Assembly: GCA_022579005.1 (NCBI GenBank)
Contig: MU401726.1
Span: 1-43,413, forward strand
Direction: 5' to 3'
DNA: 43,413 nt
Origin: Poronia punctata
Lineage: Eukaryota; Ascomycota; Sordariomycetes; Xylariales; Xylariaceae
Below, one piece after another: positions 23,666 through 38,617 of the stretch; the first letter of the stretch is position 1, and each line of letters opens with the position of its first letter. The translations under genes and the position numbers were made by a program. The notes beneath the pieces were generated by a model, which saw only the letters and a list, made by a program, of their open reading frames with translations, had not been told where the DNA came from and ran no database searches.

Positions 23666-24713
23666 CTAGCCATTAAAGACGTTAAGCGTAGCATATCCGC
23701 TCCCACTCCCCACCCCAATTGCGACGCCCTGAAAGTCCTGAACGCCCAATCGGATGCCTTGTTTACTCCAGGCGTTGAAGTGGTTTTCGATGGTGACTAC
23801 GTAAAGTTAGGTACATGAAAATTAGTCGACCCCTCCCCCTTTTCGTAGGGTGGAAGAAGAAAAGAGACCGCTTTCGTGGTAAACGTAAAGAAAAAGAAGA
23901 AGAACTCACCAGTACCGTTGCTCCGTTTCTCCTGGCGAACACTTATCCATTGATTCAACGTGGGCTATAAGAATAAACACAGTTAAAATAAGTATGAGTA
24001 TGCAAAAGTAGGGAGGAGGGGAGAGAAGTAAAAAAAAAAAAGGGGGGGGGGAGGGACGGGACAGGACGAGACGACTTACAGAATTCCCGGTTTGATTGGT
24101 GCGCGTAATATGATGTATATCATAAGTCCCATCGTCGGACTCGAACGTGGCGAGCTTGGGGGAATCCCAGGCAGGGGTAAAGAGTCCGTAGGTTTCCACG
24201 ACGTAGTATTCGGTGACTGGGTTATAAGTCATGCCGAATATACCCACCCACTTTTTGGGGGGGTTTAAATCAGTTACTGCAGTTACTTCAAGTCAAGGTA
24301 ATATATAAGGGGGGAAGGAAGAGAGGGCTAGGTTAGGTTAATATTGCTACTCACGCTTGGCGTGTCCTCGGCCGACCAAGTCGTAGAAAATCCAATCTTT
24401 CGCGAACTAGTACCGGGGTTCCAACCCCCTCCGATGATGAACGGTTGTGGGTTATTCCATTGCACGGAGAATTGTCCGTTTGCGCCCCTTGAAAAGTACA
24501 CGTTGTCTGGGTTATAAATTTCGATCTAGGTCAAGAGAAAGAAGAATTAGTCTTTCTAAGTTCTAGGAAACGACAAAACAAAAGGGGGCGAGGGAGAGTG
24601 TTATTTATTATACATACACCAGGAGGATCACAGACACATTGTCGGTCCACTATAGGAAAGGCCAGTGCACCAGAAAGCGCCGCAAGGGTGATGGAAAGAG
24701 ATTTTAATAGCAT
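23666..24713 (-). CDS. Secreted GH11 xylanase-fold protein with altered active site
   Basis: Five exons (24713-24618, 24525-24355, 24250-24080, 23964-23910, 23796-23666) encode 207 residues. Introns of 92, 104, 115 and 113 bp start GTATGT, GTGAGT, GTAAGT and GTGAGT. A signal peptide covers residues 1-18 (MLLKSLSITLAALSGALA). GH11 marks follow: GQFSVQWNN, GGGWNPG, NPVTEYYVVETYG with nucleophile Glu103, GTYDIHHITRTNQ, ISVRQEKRSNGT and VTIENHFNAW. GH11 enzymes cut xylan with two glutamates. Here the second, normally in ATEGYQSSG, aligns with AIGVGSGSG, giving Gly192. The thumb Pro-Ser-Ile motif is absent and the first strands (FYSFWTDG-like) are missing. A GGCTAG word, compatible with an XlnR site, lies on this strand at 25228-25233. 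This is either an inactive xylan-binding relative or a decaying gene. The splice joins are clean and there are no stops, which favours a maintained protein. The AAAAAG acceptor of exon 3 is the weakest join. Confidence 0.85.
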
Positions 24714-26821
24714 CCCGACTATATCTGACTTTGATTCCGGTGGTCAAAGAACGCAAATGAAGAAAACTAGGGTGTGAGTTGAAGTAAAATGGTTCTACCC
24801 CGAGCGAGCTGCAGGTTTCTTGATGCCCTTTTTATATAACCTGCTCTTGTAGAGGTACCGACATAGGATCCGATAAATGCGCCAATGTGGCGGAGTTAAG
24901 GTTGCAATCGCGGTGGTTGCATCTTTTCTCCATGTTTGGCTGAGCCCAGGGGCCAGAACCTCGCCGCCTACTTGTTGAACCTCTCTGAGCGTTTCTGTTG
25001 ATAAATATGTCTCCTTCTTTATATTATGAGCTTCCGGTCGGTGGTATTGATTACTGAGATGCAATGCACCTGCCTTGTCTTCTACCATGCAGGTCGATAA
25101 GATAGGGAAGCTGGAAGTTGTTGGGAGAGGCCCGGATAACGGGTTACTCCTCTCGAGGAATTGAAACATCACGGACTGTCATGTCCGGACCGATTAGGGA
25201 AAGCAAGGATTTCCCTTTGCAGGCCACCTAGCCAATCCCAACTCGCCTTTACACCCTTGCCCTTGCCTACCAGCCGAATCTCAGTATTAAAAAAAAGGCA
25301 TCCATTAATAAGATATCAGAGCACAAAACGTGATAAGGCGCGATTGGCATCACGAGCCGTGCCTCAAAGCTGAACCAGCTGAGGATATGCTCCCCGGTGG
25401 ACTAAGCTTCCCTGATCCAATAGATATAGAACACTTTTTGGAGCTCTTTCTCTCGCTCACAAGACACTTGCGCCGGTGTATGGGTCTCGTCTCGTCCAAT
25501 ATTGAGGATTTCCAAGCCGCATTTATCGAATGAAAACAACTCTATCGTCGCTTTTCACCCTTCAAACAGATGTCATATTTTGTCGTGTTATATTAACAAC
25601 AAATATGTTTCTGGGTCGGGAACATGAATCTGTCGGGCTTAGGCGGTTCTAGACCAACGGTACCTAGTGTGGTTGTTTGTGTATATGGTAAAAGGTAGAT
25701 GCACACTTGTACCGACTGAATTGCGGCTCAAGCCACCAAATTTCTGGACTAGGGGAGTAATGGGGCAACAGTTTATTATGACTACTGTTTGACCATGGAG
25801 CCTTTCAACCGCATGAGGCAAAAAGCTGCTTGAAAGTCTTAGAGGCTTTTGGTCCGCAAGAGTTCCGAAGGTGACCCCGGGGACCGCGGCGAGGACATCT
25901 GCCAGTTATGGCTCATTATCCTACGCCAATGGACACGAGGAGGTACCTTGGTTTCTTCGGCTATACACGATACAATGTGAAGAGCATATCAACAGCTCTC
26001 TAATCTAGTAGGAGAAGCTTGGTCGTTGGTTTATATACCTAATTTGATGAGTGAAATCTAACTTTAGTAGGTATCGACCTGGGAGAAATTTTGTGATCAA
26101 GATTTTCAGGTCTCAGGCAGAAGGTGCGCCCTCTAAGACAAACCTATTCCTACCTTAAATTCCTAGAAGTACTTGTTGTGCCTGCCTTACCAGCTATCTA
26201 ATTTGAACGAGCAACTTCGACTAGGCACTCAGATCACAAGACCTCGGCAGGAAATGTTCCCATGAGCATGTCGTTCTTCTCGCTTAAAATCCAAGTGTAA
26301 GTAGGTAGGCAGCCACAGCCTAGAGACACTCCCATTGCCTATCCGCTTTTTAACTTGGGCAACACGAAGGAACCTAAGGTTAGTCTAACATGGTGACATC
26401 CACAAATGTTTGCTTTGCTTCACCTAGGTGAGGTCCTGGTGTCGTCACCGTGATCCTCAGGGTCAAGTTACGTTCGTGTTAAAAGGGAACCACCAATACG
26501 TCAACAGTCGAAACTACATCAACAAAGAAAGTTTGGGTACATGTAGGTACGAGTAAATATGTACTGTGAGGATCATTTATCTGGAGTCAATGTGGAACAT
26601 CAAAGACGCAATGGTCCGTAGAATCATGACATCACCGCTTGACGCCAGTTGTCTCAAAGGACAAGAAGATGATCGGAGATATATAATACTGATTACAGAC
26701 ACAGTACAACCTTTTCAACAATACTGAACTAGTTATCAAAATTAACATCTAAACCATCTAACCTAGACCTCCAGCCTTTCCCCAACTATCATCAAATAAC
26801 CACGCCACCCAAACTCCCAAA
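24714..26821. other. Long intergenic region, divergent promoters
   Basis: About 2.1 kb between the GH11-like gene (-) and the small repeat-protein gene (+). It includes a GGCTAG word with an adjacent ATTGG box on the minus strand (25228-25236), a TACGAGTA word at 26548-26555, and TAGGTAGG-type words near 26298. Short frames at 24795-25172 (-) and 25330-25533 (+) lack family resemblance and I do not annotate them. Confidence 0.45.
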
Positions 26822-27202
26822 ATGACCGACAGAACCACCGCCGCCGCCGACAAGCTCGGTGCCAAGAAATCAACCAACCCGATCCCGCAATCAGTCAGTT
26901 CAATCCGTTCGGTTTATTTTTCTGCATCTTTTAAATCTGGTGCCGATTAGGTATCATAAAAACTAACCATGAATCGGCCGGCTCTGTAGAACCCCTCAGT
27001 CATCTCTTCCGAAGGTGCTATCGGCAAGCCGTTCAACCCCGACGGTGCCATCGGTAAGATTGGCGAGAAGATCGGCGGCCCGCTCAGCAAAGAGGGTGCG
27101 ATCGGCTCCCAGTTTGACGCGAGCAAGGATGGTATCGCTGGGCATGTCGAGAGAGCCGTAAATGGTCCTCGAAACCCTAGCGGGAGTTCCCGGACGCAGT
27201 AA
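26822..27202 (+). CDS. Small glycine-rich repeat protein, conserved-hypothetical type
   Basis: Two exons, 26822-26893 and 26990-27202, encode 94 residues. The 96-bp intron starts GTCAGT, has a clear branch site (AACTAAC at 26961) and ends CTGTAG. After a polar N-terminus (MTDRTTAAADKLGAKKS) the protein is built of repeats: EGAIGKPF, DGAIGKIG, EGAIGSQF and DGIAGHVE, each an acidic residue plus Gly-Ala-Ile-Gly. There is no signal peptide, membrane segment or cysteine, so it is probably soluble and cytosolic. Similar short proteins with GAIGKQF-type repeats occur in many filamentous fungi without an assigned function. That resemblance is from memory. A 237-bp gap separates it from the convergent hydrolase gene. 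Confidence 0.75.
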
Positions 27203-27439
27203 ACCTGAGACGGGGGACGGTGTTGATGTAACATATTTTGTGGTGACGGTTGGCGTTTTGGGCGTAAACTCGGACTCAGCTATCGGTGGTAAAGATTCAA
27301 CCTACCACTAACTGTAAATGAAATTGAAATACATCTCGGAATGAACCACAAATTGGAAGAAACATTGATGATTTCTTTTATTCAAATATGATTTAATTGA
27401 AGTGATGTCTAAAACTTAGACCAACAGTCAACAATTCCA

Positions 27440-28882
27440 TCAAGCGCTGAGCGCCTGATACACACCAATCTCGACATGAGCCCACAAGTGTGCGACAGCG
27501 GGGTCAGCAAAGGGCAGCAATTGCGTGCACACAATACCCGCAACGCCCTTGGCCCTATCACACCACCAATACAGATTCGGCAAGCCAGCCCACCACGCCG
27601 TACCGTCCGAGCGGCCCGTAGGTCCCCCCGTAAGCATGAAGCTGAGGCCCCAACCCTGCGGCGGCCGATCCGGCACCGGGTAAAGTTCCGGGATCGGGTT
27701 CGTGTAGTACGGCTTCGCGGCCGGGATCCCCTGACGTCCGAAATCCGGCTGGTCCGGGATCTGGTTCCGGAACATCTCATCTACTGTTTCCTTGGTGACG
27801 ATCTTAGCGCCCGTCTTGGGACATGTCCCGTCGTTTAGAAGGACTGCTAGGATACCTGTATTTTTTTGTCCGGCAAGATCAGTTTTTTTTTGTCCCCCTC
27901 TTTCCGGTGAAAGGAGAAGGAAGAAGAGGAAGAAAGAAAGAACTAACGGGCATATTCCTGCGGTTTGGCAAATAACCCACCACCACCACTACTAAAAGCC
28001 TTCTTCTTCTCCTCGTCCGTATTCGCAAGCAAGGCGCGTCGGGCGATATGGTCGCGCAAACCTATCTTCCCCGACGCATCTCGTAGATGCATATACGCCA
28101 GCTTAGCCTTCATAGCCGGCGTGGGAAACATGTTGATGTTCTCGAGTCCCAAGGGTCCGAAGATGTTCTTCTGAATATAATCGTTCAGAGACATGTCCGT
28201 TGCTCTTTCTAGCGCTATTCCCGCCCAGTCTATTCCAATCTGGGGGTTTTTTTTTGTTCTTACTGTTAGTCTACGTACCTACCTAGATATTCGGTATGTA
28301 AGGAGGTAGATAGAAGGAGAAGAAGTGTCAAAGTAAAAAACTTACCCCATATTCCCACCCCTCACCAGGTTGAAAAACCAAGGGCGCACTCATAAGTTCC
28401 TCCCTGCTACAATCCAACTCCTCAATCCCCACCGGCAAACTCCAATCCCTCAGCTCGTTATTAAAAAACGAGTATCCGAACCCGGCCGTATGCGTAAGCA
28501 ACATCCTCAACGTGATCCCCCTCTTCTTCTCCTCCAACGAACCCGACCCATCCTTTTTCAAGACCTTGACATTTTTCAACTCTGGCAAAAACTTCCCCTC
28601 GAGCTGTTCCGCATCATCTAGACGCAATACCCCCCTTTCGACAAGTTGCATGCACGCTAGCGAAGTGATCATCTTGGAACAACTCGCGATCCAGAAGATG
28701 TTTTCGGGCGTCATTGATTCGCTACTGTTCTGCCCGGTTTTCCCGGCTGAGTATGTGAAGAGGTCGTTTCCTTGCTTGTCGATGATGGAGATGGTTGCTC
28801 CTGGGATCTTGTTGTCGTTGTCGCCCACGGCGCCGTCTATGGCGGACCGGAGGGTCGTGATGGCTTGTTCGGAGAATGGCAT
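27440..28882 (-). CDS. Serine beta-lactamase-like hydrolase (class C/LovD-type fold)
   Basis: Exons 28882-28346, 28239-27948 and 27855-27440, with introns of 106 and 92 bp, encode 414 residues. The catalytic SxxK motif is SCSK at 67-70, directly after IFWIA. LLTHTAGFGY at 128-137 and FQPGEGWEYG at 170-179 are the usual second blocks, with Tyr178 in the place of the Tyr-x-Asn tyrosine. GWGLSFMLTGG lies near the C-terminus where the family has its Lys/His-Thr-Gly strand. Fungal relatives act as esterases, transesterases (LovD) or lactone/amide hydrolases, and true antibiotic resistance is not implied. The start at 28882 is chosen because upstream sequence is microsatellite. No polyketide or peptide synthase gene lies nearby, so the substrate is unknown. 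The exon 2 donor, GTTAGT, is slightly unusual. Confidence 0.88.
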
Positions 28883-29702
28883 TTTTTTGTTTGTTTGTTT
28901 GTTCGTTTGTTTGTGTGAGTAAGTAATAACTGAGAGAGAGAGAGAGTGTGTGTGTGTGTGTATGTCTAGATAGATAATAATAAACAAACAGACCCAACCT
29001 ACATGTATCTAGCTAGCTATTATATAAGAAAACAAATAACCTAAATACCCCAATTTCTTTTTAACATGTTGCATCCATGCTTCATCCCAGCTGAAAATTC
29101 ATGCACATGCACAATTCCCCTCGTCTATAGTCCCTAGGTTTAGTCCGTACCCCTCACTAACGGTTGCATTTTCCGACGCGGCCAGAATAGCTTGGTTTTC
29201 GATAGACTAACCGGAATGGAAGGATTGACGTTTCCCCTCTACAGCTGTACATGAAGGAATGGGAATGGGAACGGGAATGACAGGTTCGAGTTATGTCGTG
29301 TGGTTCGAGGTGGGCCGTTGTTTTCGATAGCCCCTTTTTTATTCTGGGGAGTTGCATGAATATTACTTGACCACTAAGGTACGTACCGTGACATAGAAAC
29401 ATTGGTTGCATCGTGGAGGGGATAGAGACAGGCTCTGGGTTACAAGGTTGGAAGGTTGGAAACCAGGAGAGAAACTACGACGCCTTCTTTAACATATTTC
29501 TACACCTTCACAATTTATCAGGAACGAAAAAGACCCATCCCCTAGAAATAGACAAATATCAGGCCAGTGGATCAAAAGTACTAAAAAACTAGAGAGTACA
29601 AATCATATTGGTATTACACAGCCCAGTTGCATGCTCGAGTTCCGTTGCCAACGCCATCGTAATGTCCACCGGTGATTTTTTTTTTTTTCTCCTCTTACTT
29701 TC
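28883..29702. other. Intergenic region with microsatellites, 5' of the hydrolase gene
   Basis: It separates the start of the hydrolase gene from the end of nup85. A (GTTT)n-like run covers about 28887-28918. It is followed by a compound (GA)n(GT)n run at 28932-28961, both in the presumed leader or promoter of the hydrolase. A T-run lies near 29679-29690, just behind the nup85 stop. I see no other gene. Confidence 0.55.
28887..28961. repeat. Compound microsatellite (GTTT)n and (GA)n(GT)n
   Basis: A GTTT-type run (about 28887-28918) lies immediately upstream of the hydrolase start codon. A GA run then passes into a GT run at 28932-28961. Confidence 0.85.
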
Positions 29703-32700
29703 TTACAGAATGACGTTATCGGCTTGTTCAAGCCAGAGGTTAGCAATATCCTTCGTGAGGCCGAGTCTCAACTGTTTGAGAACACTGGCAGATGTGCTAC
29801 CGGCAAAGACCGTTGTTCTCCAATCCCATGCCCTCTTTACATTCCCTTTCACCGTTCCGCTCTTAGCGACGGATTTGTGAAGTTGGGAAGCCATCATGGA
29901 ACTACCCGTCATCACGAAACTACCACCCAGCGACGGGGTCGACTGGTCCAACAGGCTCGCCGGCGTCGAGCCCTTCCCATGTCCTGCTGCCATGACTAGC
30001 TTGAAGAACTCATCCGCTACCTCGTAAACTCTGCTCCCAACTGTCTGGATGTCTTCGACAGCCTTGAGCACGGTATCGATCTGGTCCAGCGTGACCACAG
30101 CCGGTGACTGGCCAACAAAGACCGACATTTCGCCAAGCAAGGCGAGCAAGAAGTCCTCGCTCACAACAGCATCACGGGTATCGTCGTATAAGCCCCCTCG
30201 GATATTGTCGTCGGCACTGGCAATCACCGCCGTCAACGCGGCTGCAGCTTGCTGGCGACGAAGGAGTGACTTCTGTCCAGGCTTGCCGTTCCCGTCACGG
30301 TATTCGTAGAATTGTCGCAACGTGGCATATCCGCTAAGCATCTTGCCCAGAAGCTCCGCAGCTTCGAGATCCTGCTTTGCGTATCCTTCGAGCGTTGTTG
30401 TCCGCTCTTTGAGTAGCGATCGTAGCACATCATCCAGGTCACCATCTGCAGGGTACACCGTGGACTCGACGAGCGAAATCGACATCAGTGTATTGAGAAC
30501 GTCTCGAACTTTGCCGGGACGGTGGGCCAGGGCGTAATACCATAGCGCCTCTCCGAAACGGAAAGTCTCTTTCGCCAGGATTTCTCCAAAAGCCTATTAA
30601 GATCATTTTAGTAAGCTGGACGGCATATTGGGGGGGAACCTGTACATACCTCTGCGGTGTCCTCGGCAAAGTTGATCATGCCGAGATCGTTCAGCAACCT
30701 CCACATCTTATCGACCGTTGTACGGGAATGTTCGTCGACGCCGGCAAGCACGTCTTGCAACAACTCCTGAACCATCAATTCGGACCGTTCGTGAGAGTCC
30801 ATCCGTCCAACAACTTGGACGGCCATTTCCCAGCCTTCACGAGAAACCCTCCCGCGCGGTGTCAGCCCGGTCACTTCCCTTCGTTCTCTCAGGCGCTTAG
30901 CATAGCGAACGAGAGTCGAGTCCTTGATGCCGTCGTCGCTATCCGGGCTTGTGCTTCGGCCCATTCCTAGCACCTCCAAATCTTCCATGTCGAATTCGCT
31001 CATGTTGATGAGATTCTGGGGTTCGGGGGGTGGTAACCACCGACCGAGAGAGGCGATCTCAGCAACCGCTGTCGCGACGGGGAGCGACCACATACGGAGG
31101 AAACCGATCACACCTTCCACGTTGCCTTCGAAAGCACAAGCAACACCAACTTCTACGGCATCGCCCGAATTGAAATAGAAATCAGACTCCGTGGCCGTCT
31201 GCAGAGACAGAGCCAGGCGTTCGAGGAAATCATCCTCACCCGCAGCCGCCTGAGTCTGGTTGACAGACCGCGAGTGTGACAGATTACGGCCGCGATTATT
31301 GTGGCCGTCGTCCCACCAGCCGAAAAGCCCAATCGTAGCCTCACACCAGTCTTGGGCACTGGCCAAAATCGCCTCGGGCTCGCCAATGAGGATGGCATAG
31401 AGGGATTGTAAGTTTTCGTATATATCCCAGGGAATCTGGCTTTCGGCCTTACGTGCAAGCCCGGTTAGGGAAGCCTTGCCACCCGGGCGGTCGTACTGCT
31501 CGGAATCGTTGAAACGCTTAGTGGGCGCATGAGGGCGACTGTTGCCCTCTGCAAAACTAATAAGCGCCTCCTTAGCTCCCTTCGCCTTCAAGCGGAAAAG
31601 GGTCCAGTCACTACTCCGGATATCCCAGTTACCGTGCGCGATTGGAGGGCAGAATTCCAAGATCTGACAAAGATCGTCGACGACCCGGTTGATATTTGTC
31701 AGGGCCTGCCCCATATACGCCGCTTCACCCCGAGGTGTCTTCTTTACTGACTGCCACTCTGCATTTCTTAGCAGTTCAAGGGTACCGTTGATATCCCCCC
31801 GCACAAGGCTATTGAAAACGGCCTGCCAAAATAAGGCATGAGCTGCTGGTGCCGGGCCATGGTGGAGTATGGTATTGACCAGATCCACGTCGAAGTTGTG
31901 TTCGGACTCTTGCCATTTGAATAGAACTTCTGGCAGTAGTGGAGGCCGGGGAGTCCCAAACTTATCTACATCAGGAGACGTGTGATGTATGGAGAAGACA
32001 AGATTGGCCAAGTACAGCGCTTTCTCAAATGCAGGGGCTTGGGCACTTGGCCCGACCTTTGCCGGGTGCTCCTCACTCGATCTGGGCAAGGTTTCCACAT
32101 GTGGTGTCCATACCTCCTCGACGAGTCTAGTGCAGGCCTGCGACAGTGTGGTGTCGAGCTTTGCTTCGTCGTCTTCGGCACCCACACCCTCGTCGTAGAG
32201 CCTGTTGACAATATCTTCTGTCTTTAGAAGGACATTATCGGGTTCCGAAAGTGCTGCAAATCCCAGCTGGTTGTACAAGTCCTTTGCCAGTAAGGCATAC
32301 TTGACTTGGCTTCTCCGATTCATTGAAGAGCGCATAGTCGAAGCGCGGTATATATCCTCGGCCTCTCTCTGTATACGTCGATCAGCCGCAGGCGTGGCTA
32401 GCATCAAGAGGTCTTCCTCGTCGTCCAATTGGTGGGGCGGGCCGCGAAAAGAGCCCGTCTCTGCGATCTCCCTAAGTAGGTCTTGTTCGACGTCGTTTTC
32501 GACCGCATCTTCCATCATCGCCTCGATATCCTCCTCTTCTTCGGCTGCGTCATCATCCATGTAGTCTTGGTCTTCCTCCTCTTCGTCCGTATATTCTTCC
32601 TCGTCCTGGTCACCACCGTGGTCGTACTCCGTGTCTTCGCCTTCCGTATCTTCCATGTTCATGGCAAACGTTCCCGGCCGAGTCGGAGGAAGACTATATC

Positions 32701-33112
32701 CGCCTTGGTAGTCGTCGTCGTTTTCTGCGTCGTCGTCTTCTTCCTCCTCGTCCTCCTCTTCCTCCTCACCGTGGTACTCTTTGCTAAGATTTGATGGCTG
32801 CCTGACAGATCCTCGGATAGATCGTCCCAGAGGGTTGCTCGATTTGGAGCTAGGCTTTCCCGAGCTTCTCAAGTTCGGTTTACCAAAGTTGGGCGGTTTC
32901 GGTTTGCTGATCGCTGCACCAATTGAACCCTGCAAAAATGAAGGCGAGGGATCTCCGGCGGGTGTGAAGGAGGCTGACGATGATGGTGGAGGGACAGCTG
33001 GCGTCGTCGTGGGATTGTCTACGCTGTAACCAAAGGGATTCGAACCTCTCTTAGAACTTCGATCCGGTGTGGCGGGCGAAGAGGAGCCCAACTCTGACCA
33101 AGAAAAAGACAT
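29703..33112 (-). CDS. nup85: Nucleoporin Nup85, Y-complex subunit
   Basis: Exons 33112-30650 and 30593-29703, with a 56-bp intron (GTATGT...AATAG), encode 1117 residues, in line with large filamentous-fungal Nup85. Residues 1-110 are Ser/Pro/Lys-rich and disordered (NPFGYS near 25-30). Residues 115-215 hold long Asp/Glu runs. The remainder is helical, with Nup85-type blocks such as FKWQESEHNFDVDLVNTIL, HHGPAPAAHALFWQAVF and CPPIAHGNWDIRSSDWTLF, and a C-terminal FRFGEALWYYALAHRPGKV. Nup85 binds Seh1 and builds the scaffold ring of the nuclear pore. The ATG at 33112 starts the only long frame. The neighbouring gene on the other side of the 1.8-kb region is divergent. The protein is intact. Confidence 0.93.
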
Positions 33113-34885
33113 AGTTGCATCAACGGGGCACAGCCTTGGCCGAACCGGGTTGCGACAGAACGTGTGTTCCTATGAAAGGTGCAACGCAGCCAACAACCAC
33201 AGAAGTAAAATACTTCTGCGGAGATTACATGCGCCCGTACAGACGCCTCCACTCCAAGCGCGTAGTGACACAAGGTAGTGTGTTGTGTGATTTGCTCGTC
33301 GGGTGTTGTGATTACCTCAAGGAGGTAGCAATGCGCAAGTAGGTAAACAGTTGGTAATAAAATTTCCAGCCGCGATCACCTTTGAAAGCTACCCCAGACG
33401 CGATTACTGCAGTAGGTAGAGTAAAGTGAGGCCCACTACAAACAGTGCTATCTCCGGTACGAGTAGGTGCCTGTATTGAGTCCAGGTCACAATAGCTTTC
33501 TCTGCTCAGCGCACAGACCAAACATGTCAGGCTACGGTGATTCCTTACGAGTAGGTGACGTTGAACTAGGCTAGCTATATTAGGTTAGCGTTTGAGCTGT
33601 AACATCTACTCGTACTCCTTCTGTACACGTAGAAAACAAAGAATCTTGCCTCTCAGGAAACAAGCCTCGAGCAGAAAGCAAACAGAACAAATACCTAGGT
33701 TCGCTTAAGAGAGAGGATGGTACTCTGTCGAAATCTCACCTACGCATACGGAATTATCTCCTATCAAACCTGTGGAAACACATGCCGTCATGGTTATGGC
33801 CTATCCACTCAGTGAATTCACGTGGTATCTAGTAATGCAATCCTCTTCTTCACTGTCCGCATCTAAATGCAGGGCTCGCGGTTGGAACTTATGTCCGCAA
33901 CTATATATGGCAGGTAAGCAAAAGGTATGTATGTGAGAGATATGGACGACCTCAAGTTCATCATTCTCGGCAGCCGAACTCTAGACAATGCGTCGACCGG
34001 TCTGGAAACAAATCCTTCCATCAAGCGCCGGCTCTTACAAAATTAGGATGAGAAAATTCGCCTGATATTCGTTACCAAGCTGCTTTGCTAAAGAAGTGCA
34101 TATCCTCGTACCAATAGATACGGGCACTTGGTTCGCCAAGGGGGGGGTAGTCAGCATTGAGCCACGCGTTAGTGACTATCCTTCCTGCAAGAATGAAAAG
34201 ATACCGAGTTTTGTCCAGCCATCGCCGGTAGGACTTTGTTCATGTAGGTAAGGTATTGACCGCGTAACGGCAGGTTGTGTGGTCCATGCAAGTGATGCTG
34301 ATGCCTTCTCTTACGTGATATATCCTAGAGATTTAGAGGAAGTAAGAGGCACGTAGGTACTGGAATTACCAATGTAATGAAACATGTATTGGACAGGTAC
34401 TAAGATGTTCCTACAATGCCAATTGGTGGGATGGCCGGGAGCTCTTCACGAAAGTTATCCGCGGTAGCTCTCACGGCACCTTCCGAGTTAGCTTTACGTA
34501 CACAACTTACCAAGATAACGGCCGATATGCAATGAGGCCAAGGTCAGATACCTATTTGATCAATTGCCTTAGACCACGGAGATGCGGCAGTACTAAAATC
34601 AATCTCCGACATTAGGAGATATCCCGGTGCTAATATGACACCAAACATGTTGATGGTGGCTGATGTGCCGGCTCCCCCACCTTCGCGTTCGGCTGCACAA
34701 TAACTGTCGAGGTGGGGTCGAAGCTCTTGCAATGCAACATCAAAAGTTGTTATATAGAGACAGCTCCCCTTGCGCAAGATAAGCAGTCTCAATCTTGATT
34801 AACTTGACCTTGGCTACCACTATCTTTCGATTTCATCGCAAGATCACCGACCCCCCGACAATTCTACGTGTAGGCATAGAGCAAG
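33113..34885. other. Divergent promoter region between nup85 and class III ADH
   Basis: About 1.8 kb contains the promoters of both genes. Three copies of TACGAGTA/TACTCGTA cluster here (33458-33465, 33546-33553, 33607-33614), two of them followed by GGTG. TAGGTA words are frequent. A frame at 34544-34792 (-) has no recognisable similarity. I see no further gene. Confidence 0.5.
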
Positions 34886-38560
<3,675 letters not shown>

Positions 38561-38562
38561 GA

Positions 38563-38617
38563 GGTTAACCCCCCCCTTATAACCTAAGGGTAACCTATGC
38601 TTACTTGAGGGTAACCT
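38563..38617. repeat. GGTAACC-type repeats at the gene-island/AT-block boundary
   Basis: GGTTAACC (palindromic) at 38563-38570 is followed by two copies of GGGTAACCT at 38588-38596 and 38609-38617. All lie within 55 bp of the composition switch. They may be subterminal motifs of the inserted element that founded the AT-rich block. Confidence 0.5.

Noticed and set aside
23338..23818. Poly-Gly and poly-Pro frames across the gap
   Set aside because: Produced by G and C homopolymers and the N gap, not a real coding sequence.
24795..25172. 125-codon minus-strand frame upstream of the GH11-like gene
   Set aside because: No recognisable family, begins at a non-ATG, and lies in promoter space. It is probably chance.
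25330..25533. Open frame with GLSFPDPIDIEHFLELFLSL-like sequence
   Set aside because: Looks somewhat protein-like but has no proper start and no recognised family. Too short to support as a gene relic.
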